Shown here piece by piece: positions 1 to 11,976 of a stretch of DNA of 64,000 nucleotides. Numbering within the stretch: position 1 is the first letter of the stretch; every line of letters begins with the position of its first letter. A program made the translations under genes and the position numbers. The stretch covers positions 1,426,001 through 1,490,000 of the forward strand of contig JBAIAA010000094.1 of NCBI GenBank assembly GCA_037893245.1, written 5' to 3'. The stretch is from Crossaster papposus (Eukaryota; Echinodermata; Asteroidea; Velatida; Solasteridae). The notes beneath the pieces were generated by a model. It did not search any database. It was not told the origin of the DNA and was given only the letters and a program-made list of their open reading frames with translations.

Positions 1-217
1 GTGAGTGTCTCTTCATTCTCGAACAACGTTGAGGTTCGCAGCTCAAATATAAGTCGAAAAAATTATCCTCATTCGCAGCCACCTTTTCTGATGTGTATGT
101 TTGTACACTTGTATTGCCGCATAGGCCTATGCCGTCAGTGCCCTGACGCATGGGTCTCACGGTTTGGGTTTTTTCCAGTGAGAAATTTGGCAATATTTTG
201 GCTCCGATGTTGAGCTG
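1..217. repeat. Type A monomer (reference copy)
   Basis: This is the first complete monomer when phase is set at GTGAGTGTCTC. Type A is marked by CACCTTTTCTGATG, TTTGTACACTTG, GCATAGGCCTATGCC, GTCAGTGCCC, CATGGGTCTCACGG and TTTTTTCCAGTGAG. In zone II the type A tract reads TTTGGTTTTTTTCCAG. Similar type A monomers start at 435, 1956, 2390, 4780, 9128, 11728 and 13247, among others. The phase chosen is arbitrary. Confidence 0.9.
119..132. repeat. 14-bp perfect palindrome of type A monomers
   Basis: GCATAGGCCTATGC reads the same on both strands. It recurs in type A and many mosaic monomers. Type B monomers have GCATTGGCCTAGG or GCATTGGCCTATG, which breaks the symmetry. Its function is unknown. 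Dyad symmetry is a known property of several centromeric satellites, but no binding protein can be named here. Confidence 0.85.
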
Positions 218-223
218 GTGAGT
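143..223 (+). other. Splice-signal-like arrangement in a type A monomer (example)
   Basis: On the plus strand CTGAC (143-147) resembles a branch point. A T-rich tract ends in CCAG at 178, 32 bases after the branch-like A. GTGAGT at 218-223 matches a 5' splice-site core. Together they would define a 39-bp exon-like piece (179-217) and, in the next type A copy, an intron-like piece of 178 bp. Type B monomers lose the CCAG (TTTCCATTGAG). Whether any of it is transcribed or spliced is unknown. The resemblance could be chance. Confidence 0.35.
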
Positions 224-434
224 GTCTCTTCATTCTCGAACAACGTTGAGGTTCGCAGCTCAAATATAAGTCGAGAAAATGATCCTCATTCGCAGCCATG
301 TTTTCTTATGTGTATCTATGTACACGAGTATTGCCGCATTGGCCTAGGTCGCCAGTGCCCTGACGCATGAGTCTCACAGTTTGGGTTCTTTCTATCGAGA
401 AATTTGGCACTATTTTGGCTCCGATGTCGAGCTG
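218..434. repeat. Type B monomer (reference copy)
   Basis: This is the second monomer, exactly 217 bp. It differs from type A in a linked block: CATGTTTTCTTATG, CTATGTACACG, GCATTGGCCTAGGTCGCC, CATGAGTCTCACAG and TTCTTTCTATCGAG. Types A and B alternate in the first four monomers, giving a dimeric tendency. Elsewhere they appear in irregular order and as mosaics, for example an A-like left half with a B-like right half at 5718-5842. Confidence 0.88.
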
Positions 435-972
435 GTGAGTGTCTCTTCATTCTCGAACATCGTTGAGGTTCGCAGCTCAAATATAAGTCGAGAAAATTAT
501 CCTCATTCGCAGCCACCTTTTCTGATGTGTATGTTTGTACACTTGTATTGCCGCATAGGCCTATGCCGTCAGTGCCCTGACGCATGGGTCTCACGGTTTG
601 GGTTTTTTCCAGTGAGAAATGTGGCAATATTTTGGCTCAGATGTCGACCTGGTGAGTGTCTCTTCATTCTCGAACAACGTTGAGGTTCGCAGCTCAGATA
701 TAAGTCGAGAAAATTTTCCTCATTCACAGCCATGTTTTCTTATGTGTATCTATGTACACGAGTATTGCTGCATTGGCCTAGGTCGCCAGTGCCCTGACGC
801 ATGAGTCTCATAGTTTTGGGTTCTTTCCATTGAGAAGTTTGGCAATATTGTGGCTCAGATGTTGAGCTTGTGAGAATCTCTTCATTATCGAACAACGTTG
901 AGGTTCCCAGCTAAGATAAAAGTCGAGAAAATAATCCTCATTCGCAGCCATGTTTTCTTATGTGTATCTATG

Positions 973-982
973 TACACGTGTA
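973..982. repeat. 10-bp palindrome with an E-box core
   Basis: TACACGTGTA is a perfect palindrome containing CACGTG. It occurs in most monomers that are not strict type A (which have TACACTTGTA) or the TACACGAGTA variant. CACGTG is a recognition core for bHLH-type factors, but occupancy here is only a possibility. Confidence 0.8.
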
Positions 983-2240
983 TTGCCGCATTGACCTATG
1001 TCGCCAGTGCCCTGACGCATGAGTCTCACAGTTTGGGTTCTTTCTATTGAGAAATTTGGCAATATTTTGGCTCCGATGTCGAGCTGGTGAGTGTCTCTTC
1101 ATTCTCGAACAACGTTGAGGTTCGCAGCTCAAATATAAGTCGAGAACATTATCCTCATTCGCAGCCAACTTTTCTGATGTGTATGTTTGTACACTTGTAT
1201 GGCCGCATAGGCCTATGCCGTCAGTGCCCTGACGCATGGGTCTCACGGTTTGGGTTTTTTCCAGTGAGAAATGTGGCAATATTTTGGCTCAGATGTCGAC
1301 CTGGTGAGTGTCTCTTCATTCTCGAACAATGTTGAGGTTCGCAGCTCAGATATAAGTCGAGAAAATTATCCTCATTCGCAGCCATGTTTTCTTATGTGTA
1401 TCTATGTACACGTGTATTGCCGCATTGGCCTATGTCGCCAGTGCCCTGACGCATGAGTCTCACAGTTTGGGTTCTTTCCATTGAGAAATTTGGCAATATT
1501 TTGGCTCAGATGTCGAGCTGGTGAGTGTCTCTTCATTCTCGAACAACGTTGAGGTTCGCAGCTCCAATATAAGTCGAGAAAATTGTCATCATTCGCAGCC
1601 ACCTTTTCTTAGGTGTATCTATGTACACGTGTATTGGCGCATTGGCCTATGCCGCCAGTGCCCTGACGCATGAGTCTCATAGTTTTGGGTTCTTTCCATT
1701 GAGAAGTTTGGCAATATTGTGGCTCAGATGTTGAGCTTGTGAGTGTCTCTTCATTCTCGAACAACGTTGAGGTTCGCAGCTCAGATATAAGTCGAGAAAA
1801 TTATCCTCATTCGCAGCCATGTTTTCTTATGTGTATCTATGTACACGTGTATTGCCGCATTGGCCTATGTCGCCAGTGCCCTGACGCATGAGTCTCACAG
1901 TTTGGGTTCTTTCCATTGAGAAATTTGGCAATATTTTGGCTCAGATGTCGAGCTCGTGAGTGTCTCTTCATTCTCGAACAACGTTGAGGTTCGCAGCTCA
2001 AATATAAGTCGAGAAACTTATCCTCATTCGCAGCCACCTTTTCTGATGTGTATGTTTGTACACTTGTATTGCCGCATAGGCCTATGCCGTCAGTGCCCTG
2101 ACGCATGGGTCTCACGGTTTGGGTTTTTTCCAGTGAGAAATTTGGCAATATTTTGGCTCAGATGTTGAGCTTGTGAGTGTCTCTTCATTCTCGAACAACG
2201 TTGAGGTTCGCAGCTCAGATATAAGTCGAGAAAATTATCC

Positions 2241-3770
2241 TCATTCGCAGCCATGTTTTCTTATGTGTATCTATGTACACGTGTATTGCCGCATTGGCCT
2301 ATGTCGCCAGTGCCCTGACGCATGAGTCTCACAGTTTGGGTTCTTTCCATTGAGAAATTTGGCAATATTTTGGCTCAGATGTCGAGCTGGTGAGTGTCTC
2401 TTCATTCTCGAACAACGTTGAGGTTCGCAGCTCAAATATAAGTCGAGAAACTTATCCTCATTCGCAGCCACCTTTTCTGATGTGTATGTTTGTACACTTG
2501 TATTGCCGCATAGGCCTATGCCGTCAGTGCCCTGACGCATGGGTCTCACGGTTTGGGTTTTTTCCAGTGAGAAATTTGGCAATATTTTGGCTCAGATGTC
2601 GACCTGGTGAGTGTCTCTTCATTCTCGAACAACGTTGAGGTTCGCAGCTCAGATATAAGTCGAGAAAATTAACCTCATTCCTAGCCATGTTTTCTTGTGT
2701 GTATCTATGTACAAGTGTATTGTCGCATAGGCCTATGCCGCCAGTGGCCTGACGCATGAGTCTCACGGTTTGGGATTTTTTCAGTGAGAAATTTGGCAAT
2801 ATTTTGGCTCAGATGTCGAGCTGGTGAGTGTCTCTTTATTCTCGAACAACGTTGAGGTTCGCAGATCAAATATAAGTCGAGAAAATTATCCTCATTCGCA
2901 GCCACCTTTTCTGATGTGTATGTTTGTACACTTGTATTGCCGCATTTGCCTATGCCGCCTGTGCCCTGACGCATGAGTCTCACAGTTTGGGTTCTTTCTA
3001 TTGAGAAATTTAGCAAAATATTTTGGCTCCGATGTCGAGCTGGTGAGTGTCTCTTCATTCTCGAACAACGTTGAGGTTCGCAGCTCAAATATAAGTCGAG
3101 AAAATTATCCTCATTCGCAGCCATGTTTTCTTATGTGTATCTATGTACACGAGTATTGCCGCATTGGCCTAGGTCGCCAGTGCCCTGACGCATGAGTCTC
3201 ACAGTTTGGGTTCTTTTTATTTGGAAATTTGGCAATATTTTGGCTCAGATGTCGAGCTGGTGAGTATCTCTTTATTCTCGAACAACGTTGAGGTTCCCAG
3301 CTAAGATAAAAGTCGAGAAAATAATCCTCATTCGCAGCCACCTTTTCTGATGTGTATGTTTGTACACGTGTATTGCCGCATTGGCCTATGCCGCCAGTGC
3401 CCTGACGCATGAGTCTCACAGTTTGGGTTCTTTCTATTGAAAAAATTGGCAATATTTTGGCTCCGATGTTGAGCTGGTGAGTCTCTCTTCATTCTCGAAC
3501 AACGTTGAGGTTCGCAGATCAAATATAAGTCGAGAAAATTATCCTCATTCGCGGCCACCTTTTTTGATGTGTATGTTTGTACACTTGTATTGCCGCATAG
3601 GCCTATGCCGTCAGTGTCCTGACGCATGGGTCTCACGGTTTAGGTTTTTTCCAGTGAGAAATTTGGCAACATTTTGGCTCAGATGTCGACCTGGTGAGTG
3701 TCTCTTTATTCTCGAACAACGTTGAGGTTCGCAGCTCAGATATAAGTCGAGAAAATTGTCATCATTCGCA
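2241..3770. repeat. Zone I higher-order segment, copy 1
   Basis: About seven monomers recur 2,390 bp downstream at 4631-6160 (11 monomers plus 3 bp). Shared private variants include AACCTCATTCCTAGCC near 2668 and 5058, GCAGATCAAATATAAG near 2861 and 5251, AATTTAGCAAAATATTTT near 3008 and 5398, and the CCCAGCTAAGATAAAAGTCG monomer near 3296 and 5686. An upstream part (about 1380-1790) also recurs at +2,390, but the stretch between is rearranged. Edges are approximate. Confidence 0.8.
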
Positions 3771-4630
3771 GCCACCTTTTCTTATGTGTATCTATGTACA
3801 CGTGTATTGCCGCATTGGCCTATGTCGCCAGTGCCCTGACGCATGAGTCTCACAGTTTGGGTTCTTTCCATTGAGAAATTTGGCAATATTTTGGCTCAGA
3901 TGTCGAGCTGGTGAGTGTCTCTTCATTCTCGAACAACGTTGAGGTTCGCAGCTCCAATATAAGTCGAGAAAATTGTCATCATTCGCAGCCACCTTTTCTT
4001 AGGTGTATCTATGTACACGTGTATTGGCGCATTGGCCTATGCCGCCAGTGCCCTGACGCATGAGTCTCATAGTTTTGGGTTCTTTCCATTGAGAAGTTTG
4101 GCAATATTGTGGCTCAGATGTTGAGCTTGTGAGTGTCTCTTCATTCTCGAACAACGTTGAGGTTCGCAGCTCAAATATAAGTCGAGAAAATTATCCTCAT
4201 TCGCAGCCACCTTTTCTTATGTGTATGTTTGTACACGTGTATTGTCGCATAGGCCTATGCCGCCAGTGGCCTGACGCATGAGTCTCACAGTTTGGGTTCT
4301 TTTCATTGGGAAATTTGGCAATATTTTGGCTCAGATGTCGAGCTGGTGAGTATCTCTTCATTCTCGAACAACGTTGAGGTTCCCAGCTAAGATAAAAGTC
4401 CAGAAAATAATCCTCATTCACAGCCACCTTTTCTGATGTGTATGTTTGTTCACGTGTATTGCCGCATTGGCCTATGCCGCCAGTGCCCTGACGCATGAGT
4501 CTCACAGTTTGGGTTCTTTCTATTGAAAATGTTGGCAATATTTGGGCTCCGATGTTGAGCTGGTGAATGTCTATTCATTCTCGAACAACGTTGAGGTTCG
4601 CAGCTCAAATATAAGTCGAGAAAATTATCC

Positions 4631-6160
4631 TCATTCGCAGCCATGTTTTCTTATGTGTATATATGTACACGTGTATTGCCGCATTGGCCTATGTCGCCAG
4701 TGCCCTGACGCATGAGTCTCACAGTTTGGGTTCTTTCCATTGAGAAATTTGGCAATATTTTGGCACAGATGTCGAGCTGGTGAGTGTCTCTTCATTCTCG
4801 AACAACGTTGAGGTTCGCAGCTCAAATATAAGTCGAGAAACTTATCCTCATTCGCAGCCACCTTTTCTGATGTGTATGTTTGTACACTTGTATTGCCGCA
4901 TAGGCCTATGCCGTCAGTGCCCTGACGCATGGGTCTCACGGTTTGGGTTTTTTCCAGTGAGAAATTTGGCAATATTTTGGCTCAGATGTCGACCTGGCGA
5001 GTGTCTCTTCATTCTCGAACAACGTTGAGGTTCGCAGCTCAGATATAAGTCGAGAAAATTAACCTCATTCCTAGCCATGTTTTCTTGTGTGTATCTATGT
5101 ACACGTGTATTGTCGCATAGGCCTATGCCGCCAGTGGCCTGACGCATGAGTCTCATGGTTTGGGATTTTTCCAGTGAGAAATTTGGCAATATTTTGGCTC
5201 AGATGTCGACCTGGTGAGTGTCTCTTCATTCTCGAACAACGTTGAGGTTCGCAGATCAAATATAAGTCGAGAAAATTATCCTCATTCGCAGCCACCTTTT
5301 CTGATGTGTATGTTTGTACACTTGTATTGCCGCATTTGCCAATGCCGCCTGTGCCCTGACGCAGGAGTCTCACAGTTTGGGTTCTTTCTATTGAGAAATT
5401 TAGCAAAATATTTTGGCTCCGATGTCGAGCTGGTGAGTGTCTCTTCATTATCGAACAACGTTGAGGTTCGCAGCTCAAATATAAGTCGAGAAAATTATCC
5501 TCATTCGCAGCCATGTTTTCTTATGTGTATCTATGTACACGAGTATTGCCGCATTGGCCTAGGTCGCCAGTGCCCTGACGCATGAGTCTCACAGTTTGGG
5601 TTCTTTTCATTTGGAAATTTGGCAATATTTTGGCTCAGATGTCGAGCTGGTGAGTATCTCTTCATTCTCGAACAACGTTGAGGTTCCCAGCTAAGATAAA
5701 AGTCGAGAAAATAATCCTCATTCGCAGCCACCTTTTCTGATGTGTATGTTTGTACACGTGTATTGCCGCATTGGCCTATGCCGCCAGTGCCCTGACGCAT
5801 GAGTCTCACAGTTTGGGTTCTTTCTATTGAAAAAATTGGCAATATTTTGGCTCCGATGTTGAGCTGGTGAGTCTCTCTTCATTCTCGAACAACGTTGAGG
5901 TTCGCAGATCAAATATAAGTCGAGAAAATTATCCTCATTCGCAGCCACCTTTTCTGATGTGTATGTTTGTACACTTGTATTGCCGCATAGGCCTATGCCG
6001 TCAGTGCCCTGACGCATGGGTCTCACGGTTTGGGTTTTTTCCAGTGAGAAATTTGGCAATATTTTGGCTCAGATGTCGACCTGGTGAGTGTCTCTTTATT
6101 CTCGAACAACGTTGAGGTTCGCAGCTCAGATATAAGTCGAAAAAATTGTCATCATTCGCA
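4631..6160. repeat. Zone I higher-order segment, copy 2
   Basis: This is the partner of 2241-3770 at an offset of 2,390 bp. It lies inside a longer stretch (about 4250-6060) that recurs again 4,348 bp downstream at about 8600-10408. Differences from copy 1 are scattered single substitutions, such as TGTACACG for TGTACAAG near 5098 and TGGCGAGTG for TGGTGAGTG near 4996. Confidence 0.8.
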
Positions 6161-8599
6161 GCCACCTTTTCTTAGGTGTATCTATGTACACGTGTATTGG
6201 CGCATTGGCCTATGCCGCTAGTGCCCTGACGCATGAGTCTCATAGTTTTGGGTTCTTTCCATTGAGAAGTTTGGCAATATTGTGGCTCAGATGTTGAGCT
6301 TGTGAGTGTCTCTTCATTCTCGAACAACGTTGAGGTTCGCAGCTCAGATATAAGTCGAGAAAATAATCCTCATTCGCAGCCACCTTTTCTGATGTGTATG
6401 TTTGTACACGTGTATTGCCGCATTGGCCTATGCCGCCAGTGCACTGACGCATGAGTCTCACAGTTTGGGTTCTTTCCATTGAGAAGTTTGGCAATATTGT
6501 GGCTCAGATGTTGAGCTTGTGAGTGTCTCTTCATTCTCGAACAACGTTGAGGTTCGCAGCTCAAATATAAGTCGAGAAAATTATCCTCATTCGCAGCCAC
6601 CTTTTCTTATGTGTATGTTTGTACACTTGTATTGCCGCATAGGCCTATGCCGTCAGTGCCCTGACGCATGGGTCTCACGGTTTGGGTTTTTTTCCAGTGA
6701 GAAATTTGGCAATATTTTGGCTCCGATGTTTAGCTGGTGAGTGTCTCTTCATTCTCGAACAACGTTGAGGTTCGCAGCTCAAATATAAGTCGAGAAAATT
6801 ATCCTCATTCGCAGCCACCTTTTCTTATGTGTATGTTTGTACACTTGTATTGCTGCATAGGCCTATGCCGTCAGTGCCCTGACGCATGGGTCTCACGGTT
6901 TGGGGTTTTTTCCAGTGGGAAATTTGGCAATATTTTGGCTCCGATGTTTAGCTGGTGAGTGTCTCTTCATTCTCGAACAACGTTGAGGTTCGCAGCTCAA
7001 ATATAAGTCGAGAAAATTATCGTCATTCGCAGCCATGTTTTCTTATGTGTATCTATGTACACGTGTATTGCCGAATTGGCCTATGTCGCCAGTGCCCTGA
7101 CGCATGAGTCTCACAGTTTGGGTTCTTTCCATTGAGAAATTTGGCAATATTTTGGCTCAGATGTCGAGCTGGTGAGTGTCTCTTCATTCTCGAACAACGT
7201 TGAGGTTCGCAGCTCCAATATAAGTCGAAAAAATTGTCATCATTCGCAGCCACCTTTTCTTAGGTGTATCTATGTACACGTGTATTGGCGCATTGGCCTA
7301 TGCCGCCAGTGCCCTGACGCATGAGTCTCATAGTTTTGGGTTCTTTCCATTGAGAAGTTTGGCAATATTGTGGCTCAGATGTTGAGCTTGTGAGTGTCTC
7401 TTCATTCTCGAACAACGTTGAGGTTCGCAGCTCAAATAAAAGTCGAGAAAATTATCCTCATTCGCAGCCACCTTTTCTTATGTGTATGTTTGTACACTTG
7501 TATTGCCGCATAGGCCTATGCCGTCAGTGCCCTGACGCATGGGTCTCACGGTTTGGGTTTTTTTCCAGTGAGAAATTTGGCAATATTTTGGCTCCGATGT
7601 TGAGCTGGTAAGTGTCTCTTCATTCTCGAACAACGTTGAGGTTCGCAGCTCAAATATAAGTCGAGAAAATTATCGTCATTCGCAGCCATGTTTTCTTATG
7701 TGTATATATGTACACGTGTATTGCCGCATTGGCCTATGTCGCAGGTGCCCTGACGCATGAGTCTCACAGTTTGGGTTCTTTCCATTGGGAAATTTGGCAA
7801 TATTTTGGCACAGATGTCGAGCTGGTGAGTGTCTCTTCATTCTCGAACAACGTTGAGGTTCGCAGCTCAGATATAAGTCGAGAAAATTATCCTCATTCGC
7901 AGCCATGTTTTCTTATGTGTATCTATGTACACGTGTATTGCCGCATTGGCCTATGTCGCCAGTGCCCTGACGCATGAGTCTCACAGTTTGGGTTCTTTCC
8001 ATTGAGAAATTTGGCAATATTTTGGCTCAGATGTCGAGCTGGTGAGTGTCTCTTCATTCTCGAACAACGTTGAGGTTCGCAGCTAAGATATAAGTCTAGA
8101 AAATTATCCCCATTCGCAGCCATGTTTTCTTATGTGTATGTTTGTAAACGTGTATTGCCGCATAGGCCTATGCCGCCAGTGGCCTGACGCATGAGTCTCA
8201 CGGTTTGGGATTTTTCCAGTGCGAAATTTGGCAATATTTTGGCTCAGATGTCGACCTGGTGAGCGTCTCTTCATTCTCGAACAACGTTGAGGTTCGCAGC
8301 TCAGATATAAGTCGAGAACATTAACCTCATTCGCAGCCATGTTTTCTTGTGTGTATCTATGTACACGTGTATTGTCGCATAGGCCTATGCCGTCAGTGCC
8401 CTGACGCATGAGTCTCACGGTTTGGGTTTTTTCCAAGTTAGAAATTTGGCAATATTTTGGCTCCGATGTCGAGCTGGTGAGTGTCTCTTCATTCTCGAAC
8501 AACGTTGAGGTTCGCAGCTCAAATATAAGTCGAGAAAATTATCCTCATTCGCAGCCATGTTTTCTTATGTGTATCTATGTACTCGAGTATTGCCGCATT

Positions 8600-10408
8600 G
8601 GCCTAGGTCGCCAGTGCCCTGACGCATGAGTCTCACAGTTTGGGTTCTTTTCATTGGGAAATTTGGCAATATTTTGGCTCAGATGTCGAGCTGGTGAGTA
8701 TCTCTTCATTCTCGAACAACGTTGAGGTTCCCAGCTAAGATAAAAGTCCAGAAAATAATCCTCATTCACAGCCACCTTTTCTGATGTGTATGTTTGTTCA
8801 CGTGTATTGCCGCATTGGCCTATGCCGCCAGTGCCCTGACGCATGAGTCTCACAGTTTGGGTTCTTTCTATTGAAAATGTTGGCAATATTTGGGCTCCGA
8901 TGTTGAGTTGGTGAATGTCTCTTCATTCTCGAACAACGTTGAGGTTCGCAGCTCAAATATAAGTCGAGAAAATTATCCTCATTCGCAGCCATGTTTTCTT
9001 ATGTGTATATATGTACACGTGTATTGCCGCATTGGCCTATGTCGCCAGTGCCCTGACGCATGAGTCTCACAGTTTGGGTTCTTTCCATTGAGAAATTTGG
9101 CAATATTTTGGCACAGATGTCGAGCTGGTGAGTGTCTCTTCATTTTCGAACAACGTTGAGGTTCGCAGCTCAAATATAAGTCGAGAAACTTATCCTCATT
9201 CGCAGCCACCTTTTCTGATGTGTATGTTTGTACACTTGTATTGCCGCATAGGCCTATGCCGTCAGTGCCCTGACGCATGGGTCTCACGGTTTGGGTTTTT
9301 TCCAGTGAGAAATTTGGCAATATTTTGGCTCAGATGTCGACCTGGTGAGTGTCTCTTCATTCTCGAACAACGTTGAGGTTCGCAGCTCAGATATAAGTCG
9401 AGAAAATTAACCTCATTCCTAGCCATGTTTTCTTGTGTGTATCTATGTACACGTGTATTGTCGCATAGGCCTATGCCGCCAGTGGCCTGACGCATGAGTC
9501 TCACGGTTTGGGATTTTTCCAGTGAGAAATTTGGCAATATTTTGGCTCAGATGTCGACCTGGTGAGTGTCTCTTCATTCTCGAACAACGTTGAGGTTCGC
9601 AGATCAAATATAAGTCGAGAAAATTATCCTCCTTCGCAGCCACCTTTTCTGATGTGTATGTTTGTACACTTGTATTGCCGCATTTGCCTATGCCGCCTGT
9701 GTCCTGACGCATGAGTCTCACAGTTTGGGTTCTTTCTATTGAGAAATTTAGCAAAATATTTTGGCTCCGATGTCGAGCTGGTGAGTGTCTCTTCATTCTC
9801 GAACAACGTTGAGGTTCGCAGCTCAAATATAAGTCGAGAAAATTATCCTCATTCGCAGCCATGTTTTCCTATGTGTATCTATGTACACGAGTATTGCCGC
9901 ATTGGCCTAGGTCGACAGTGCCCTGACGCATGAGTCTCACAGTTTGGGTTCTTTTCATTTGGAAATTTGGCAATATTTTGGCTCAGATGTCGAGCTGGTG
10001 AGTATCTCTTCATTCTCGAACAACGTTGAGGTTCCCAGCTAAGATAAAAGTCGAGAAAATAATCCTCATTCGCAGCCACCTTTTCTGATGTGTATGTTTG
10101 TACACGTGTATTGCCGCATTGGCCTATGCCGCCAGTGCCCTGACGCATGAGTCTCACAGTTTGGGTTCTTTCTATTGAAAAAAATTGGCAATATTTTGGC
10201 TCCGATGTTGAGCTGGTGAGTCTCTCTTCATTCTCGAACAACGTTGAGGTTCGCAGCTCAAATATAAGTCGAGAAAATTATCCTCATTCGCAGCCACCTT
10301 TTCTGATGTGTATGTTTGTACACTTGTATTGCCGCATAGGCCTATGCCGTCAGTGCCCTGACGCATGGGTCTCACGGTTTGGTTTTTTTCCAGTGAGAAA
10401 TTTGGCAA
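8600..10408. repeat. Zone I higher-order segment, copy 3
   Basis: This segment matches about 4250-6060 at an offset of 4,348 bp (20 monomers plus 8 bp). It reproduces the monomer with GTTTGTTCACGTG (4444 and 8792), the AACCTCATTCCTAGCC monomer (9406) and the AATTTAGCAAAATATTTT monomer (9747). One extra A in the TTGAAAAAAATTGG run near 10180 shifts the offset to 4,349 at the right end. Confidence 0.78.
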
Positions 10409-11578
10409 TATGTTGGCTCCGATGTCGAGCTGGTGAGTGTTCGTTCATTCTGGAACAACGTTGAGGTTCGCAGCTCAGATATAAGTCGAGAAAATTATCC
10501 TCATTCGCAGCCATGTTTTCTTATGTGTATCTATGTACACGTGTATTGCCGCATTGGCCTAGGTCGCCAGTGCCCTGACGCATGAGTCTCACAGTTTGGG
10601 TTCTTTCCATTGAGAAATTTGGCAATATTTTGGCTCAGATGTCGAGCTGGTGAGTATCTCTTCATTCTCGAACAACGTTGAGGTTCCCAGCTAAGATTTA
10701 AGTCGAAAAAATAATCCTCATTTGCAGCCACTTTTTCTGATGTGTATGTTTGTACACGTGTATTGCCGCATAGGCCTATGCCGCCAGTGGCCTGACGCAG
10801 GAATCTCACAGTTTGGGTTCTTTCCATTGAGAAATTTGGCAATATGTTGTCTAAGATGTCGAGCTGGTGAATGTCTCTTCATTCTCGAACAACGTTGAGG
10901 TTCGCAGCTCAGATATAAGTCGAGAAAATTATCCTCATTCGCAGCCACCTTTTCTTATGTGTTTGTTTGTACACGTGTATTGCCGCATAGGCCTATGTCG
11001 CCAGTGCCCTGACGCATGGGTCTCACGGTTTGGGTTCTTTCCAGTGGGAAATTTCGCAATATTTTGGATCAAATGTCGAGCTGGTGAGTGTCTCTTCATT
11101 CTCAAACAACGTTGAGGTTCGCAGCTCAGATATAAGTCGAGAAAATTATCCTCATTCGCAGCCCTGTTTTCTTATGTGTATCTATGTACACGTGTATTGG
11201 CGCATGGGCCTATGTCGCCAGCGCACGAGTCTCACAGTTTGGGTTCTTTCCATTGAGAAATTTGGCAATAATTTGGCTCAGATGTCGAGCTGGTGAGTAT
11301 CGCTTCATTCTCGAACAACGTTGAGGTTCCCAGCTAAGATATAAGTCGAGAAAATAATCCTCATTCGCAGCCACCTTTTCTGATGTGTATGTTTGTACAC
11401 GTGTATTGCCGCCTAGGCCTATGCCGCCAGTGGCCTGGCGCATGAATCTCACAGTTTGGGTTCTTTCCATTGAGAAATTTTGGCAATATTTTGTCTAAGA
11501 TGTCGAGCTGGTGAATGTCTCTTCATTCTCGAACAACGTTGAGTTTCGCAGCTCAGATATAAGTCGAGAAAATTATCC

Positions 11579-11976
11579 TCATTCGCAGCCACCTTTTCTT
11601 ATGTGTATGTTTGTACACGTGTATTGCCGCATAGGCCTATGCCGCCAGTGGCCTGACACATGAGTCTCACGGTTTGGGTTGTTTCCAGTGAGAAGTTTGG
11701 CAATATGTTGGCTCAGATGTCGAGCTGGTGAGTGTCTCTTCATTCTCGAACAACGTTGAGGTTCGCAGCTCAAATATAAGTCGAGAAAATTATCCTCATT
11801 CGCAGCCACCTTTTCTGATGTGTATGTTTGTACACTTGTATTGCCGCATAGGCCTATGCCGTCAGTGCCCTGACGCATGGGTCTCACGGTTTGGTTTTTT
11901 TCCAGTGAGAAATTTGGCAATATGTTGGCTACGATGTCGAGCTGGTGAGTGTTCGTTCATTCTGGAACAACGTTGA
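11579..11976. repeat. Zone II segment repeated at 1,519 bp, copy 1
   Basis: This two-monomer stretch recurs at 13098-13495 (exactly 7 x 217 downstream). Both have CTGACACATGAGTCTCACGG with GGGTTGTTTCCAGTGAGAAG, followed by a type A monomer with TTTGGTTTTTTTCCAG and then GTGTTCGTTCATTCTGG. The neighbouring monomers 10531-10842, 12260-12571 and 13562-13873 form a parallel series at offsets of 1,729 and 1,302 bp. Several overlapping unit lengths are therefore present in this part of the array. Confidence 0.75.

Larger units (their letters stand above)
1..10432. repeat. Satellite zone I
   Basis: This zone is defined by shared private variants. They include GCAGATCAAATATAAG, AACCTCATTCCTAGCC with TTCTTGTGTG (2668, 5058, 9406), AATTTAGCAAAATATTTT (about 3008, 5398, 9747) and AGCTCCAATATAAGTCGAG with AATTGTCATCATTC (1560, 3950). 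The zone grades into zone II near 10.2-10.4 kb, where GGTTTGGTTTTTTTCC and GAGTGTTCGTTCATTCTGG appear. Boundaries are approximate because adjacent zones exchange variants. Confidence 0.7.
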
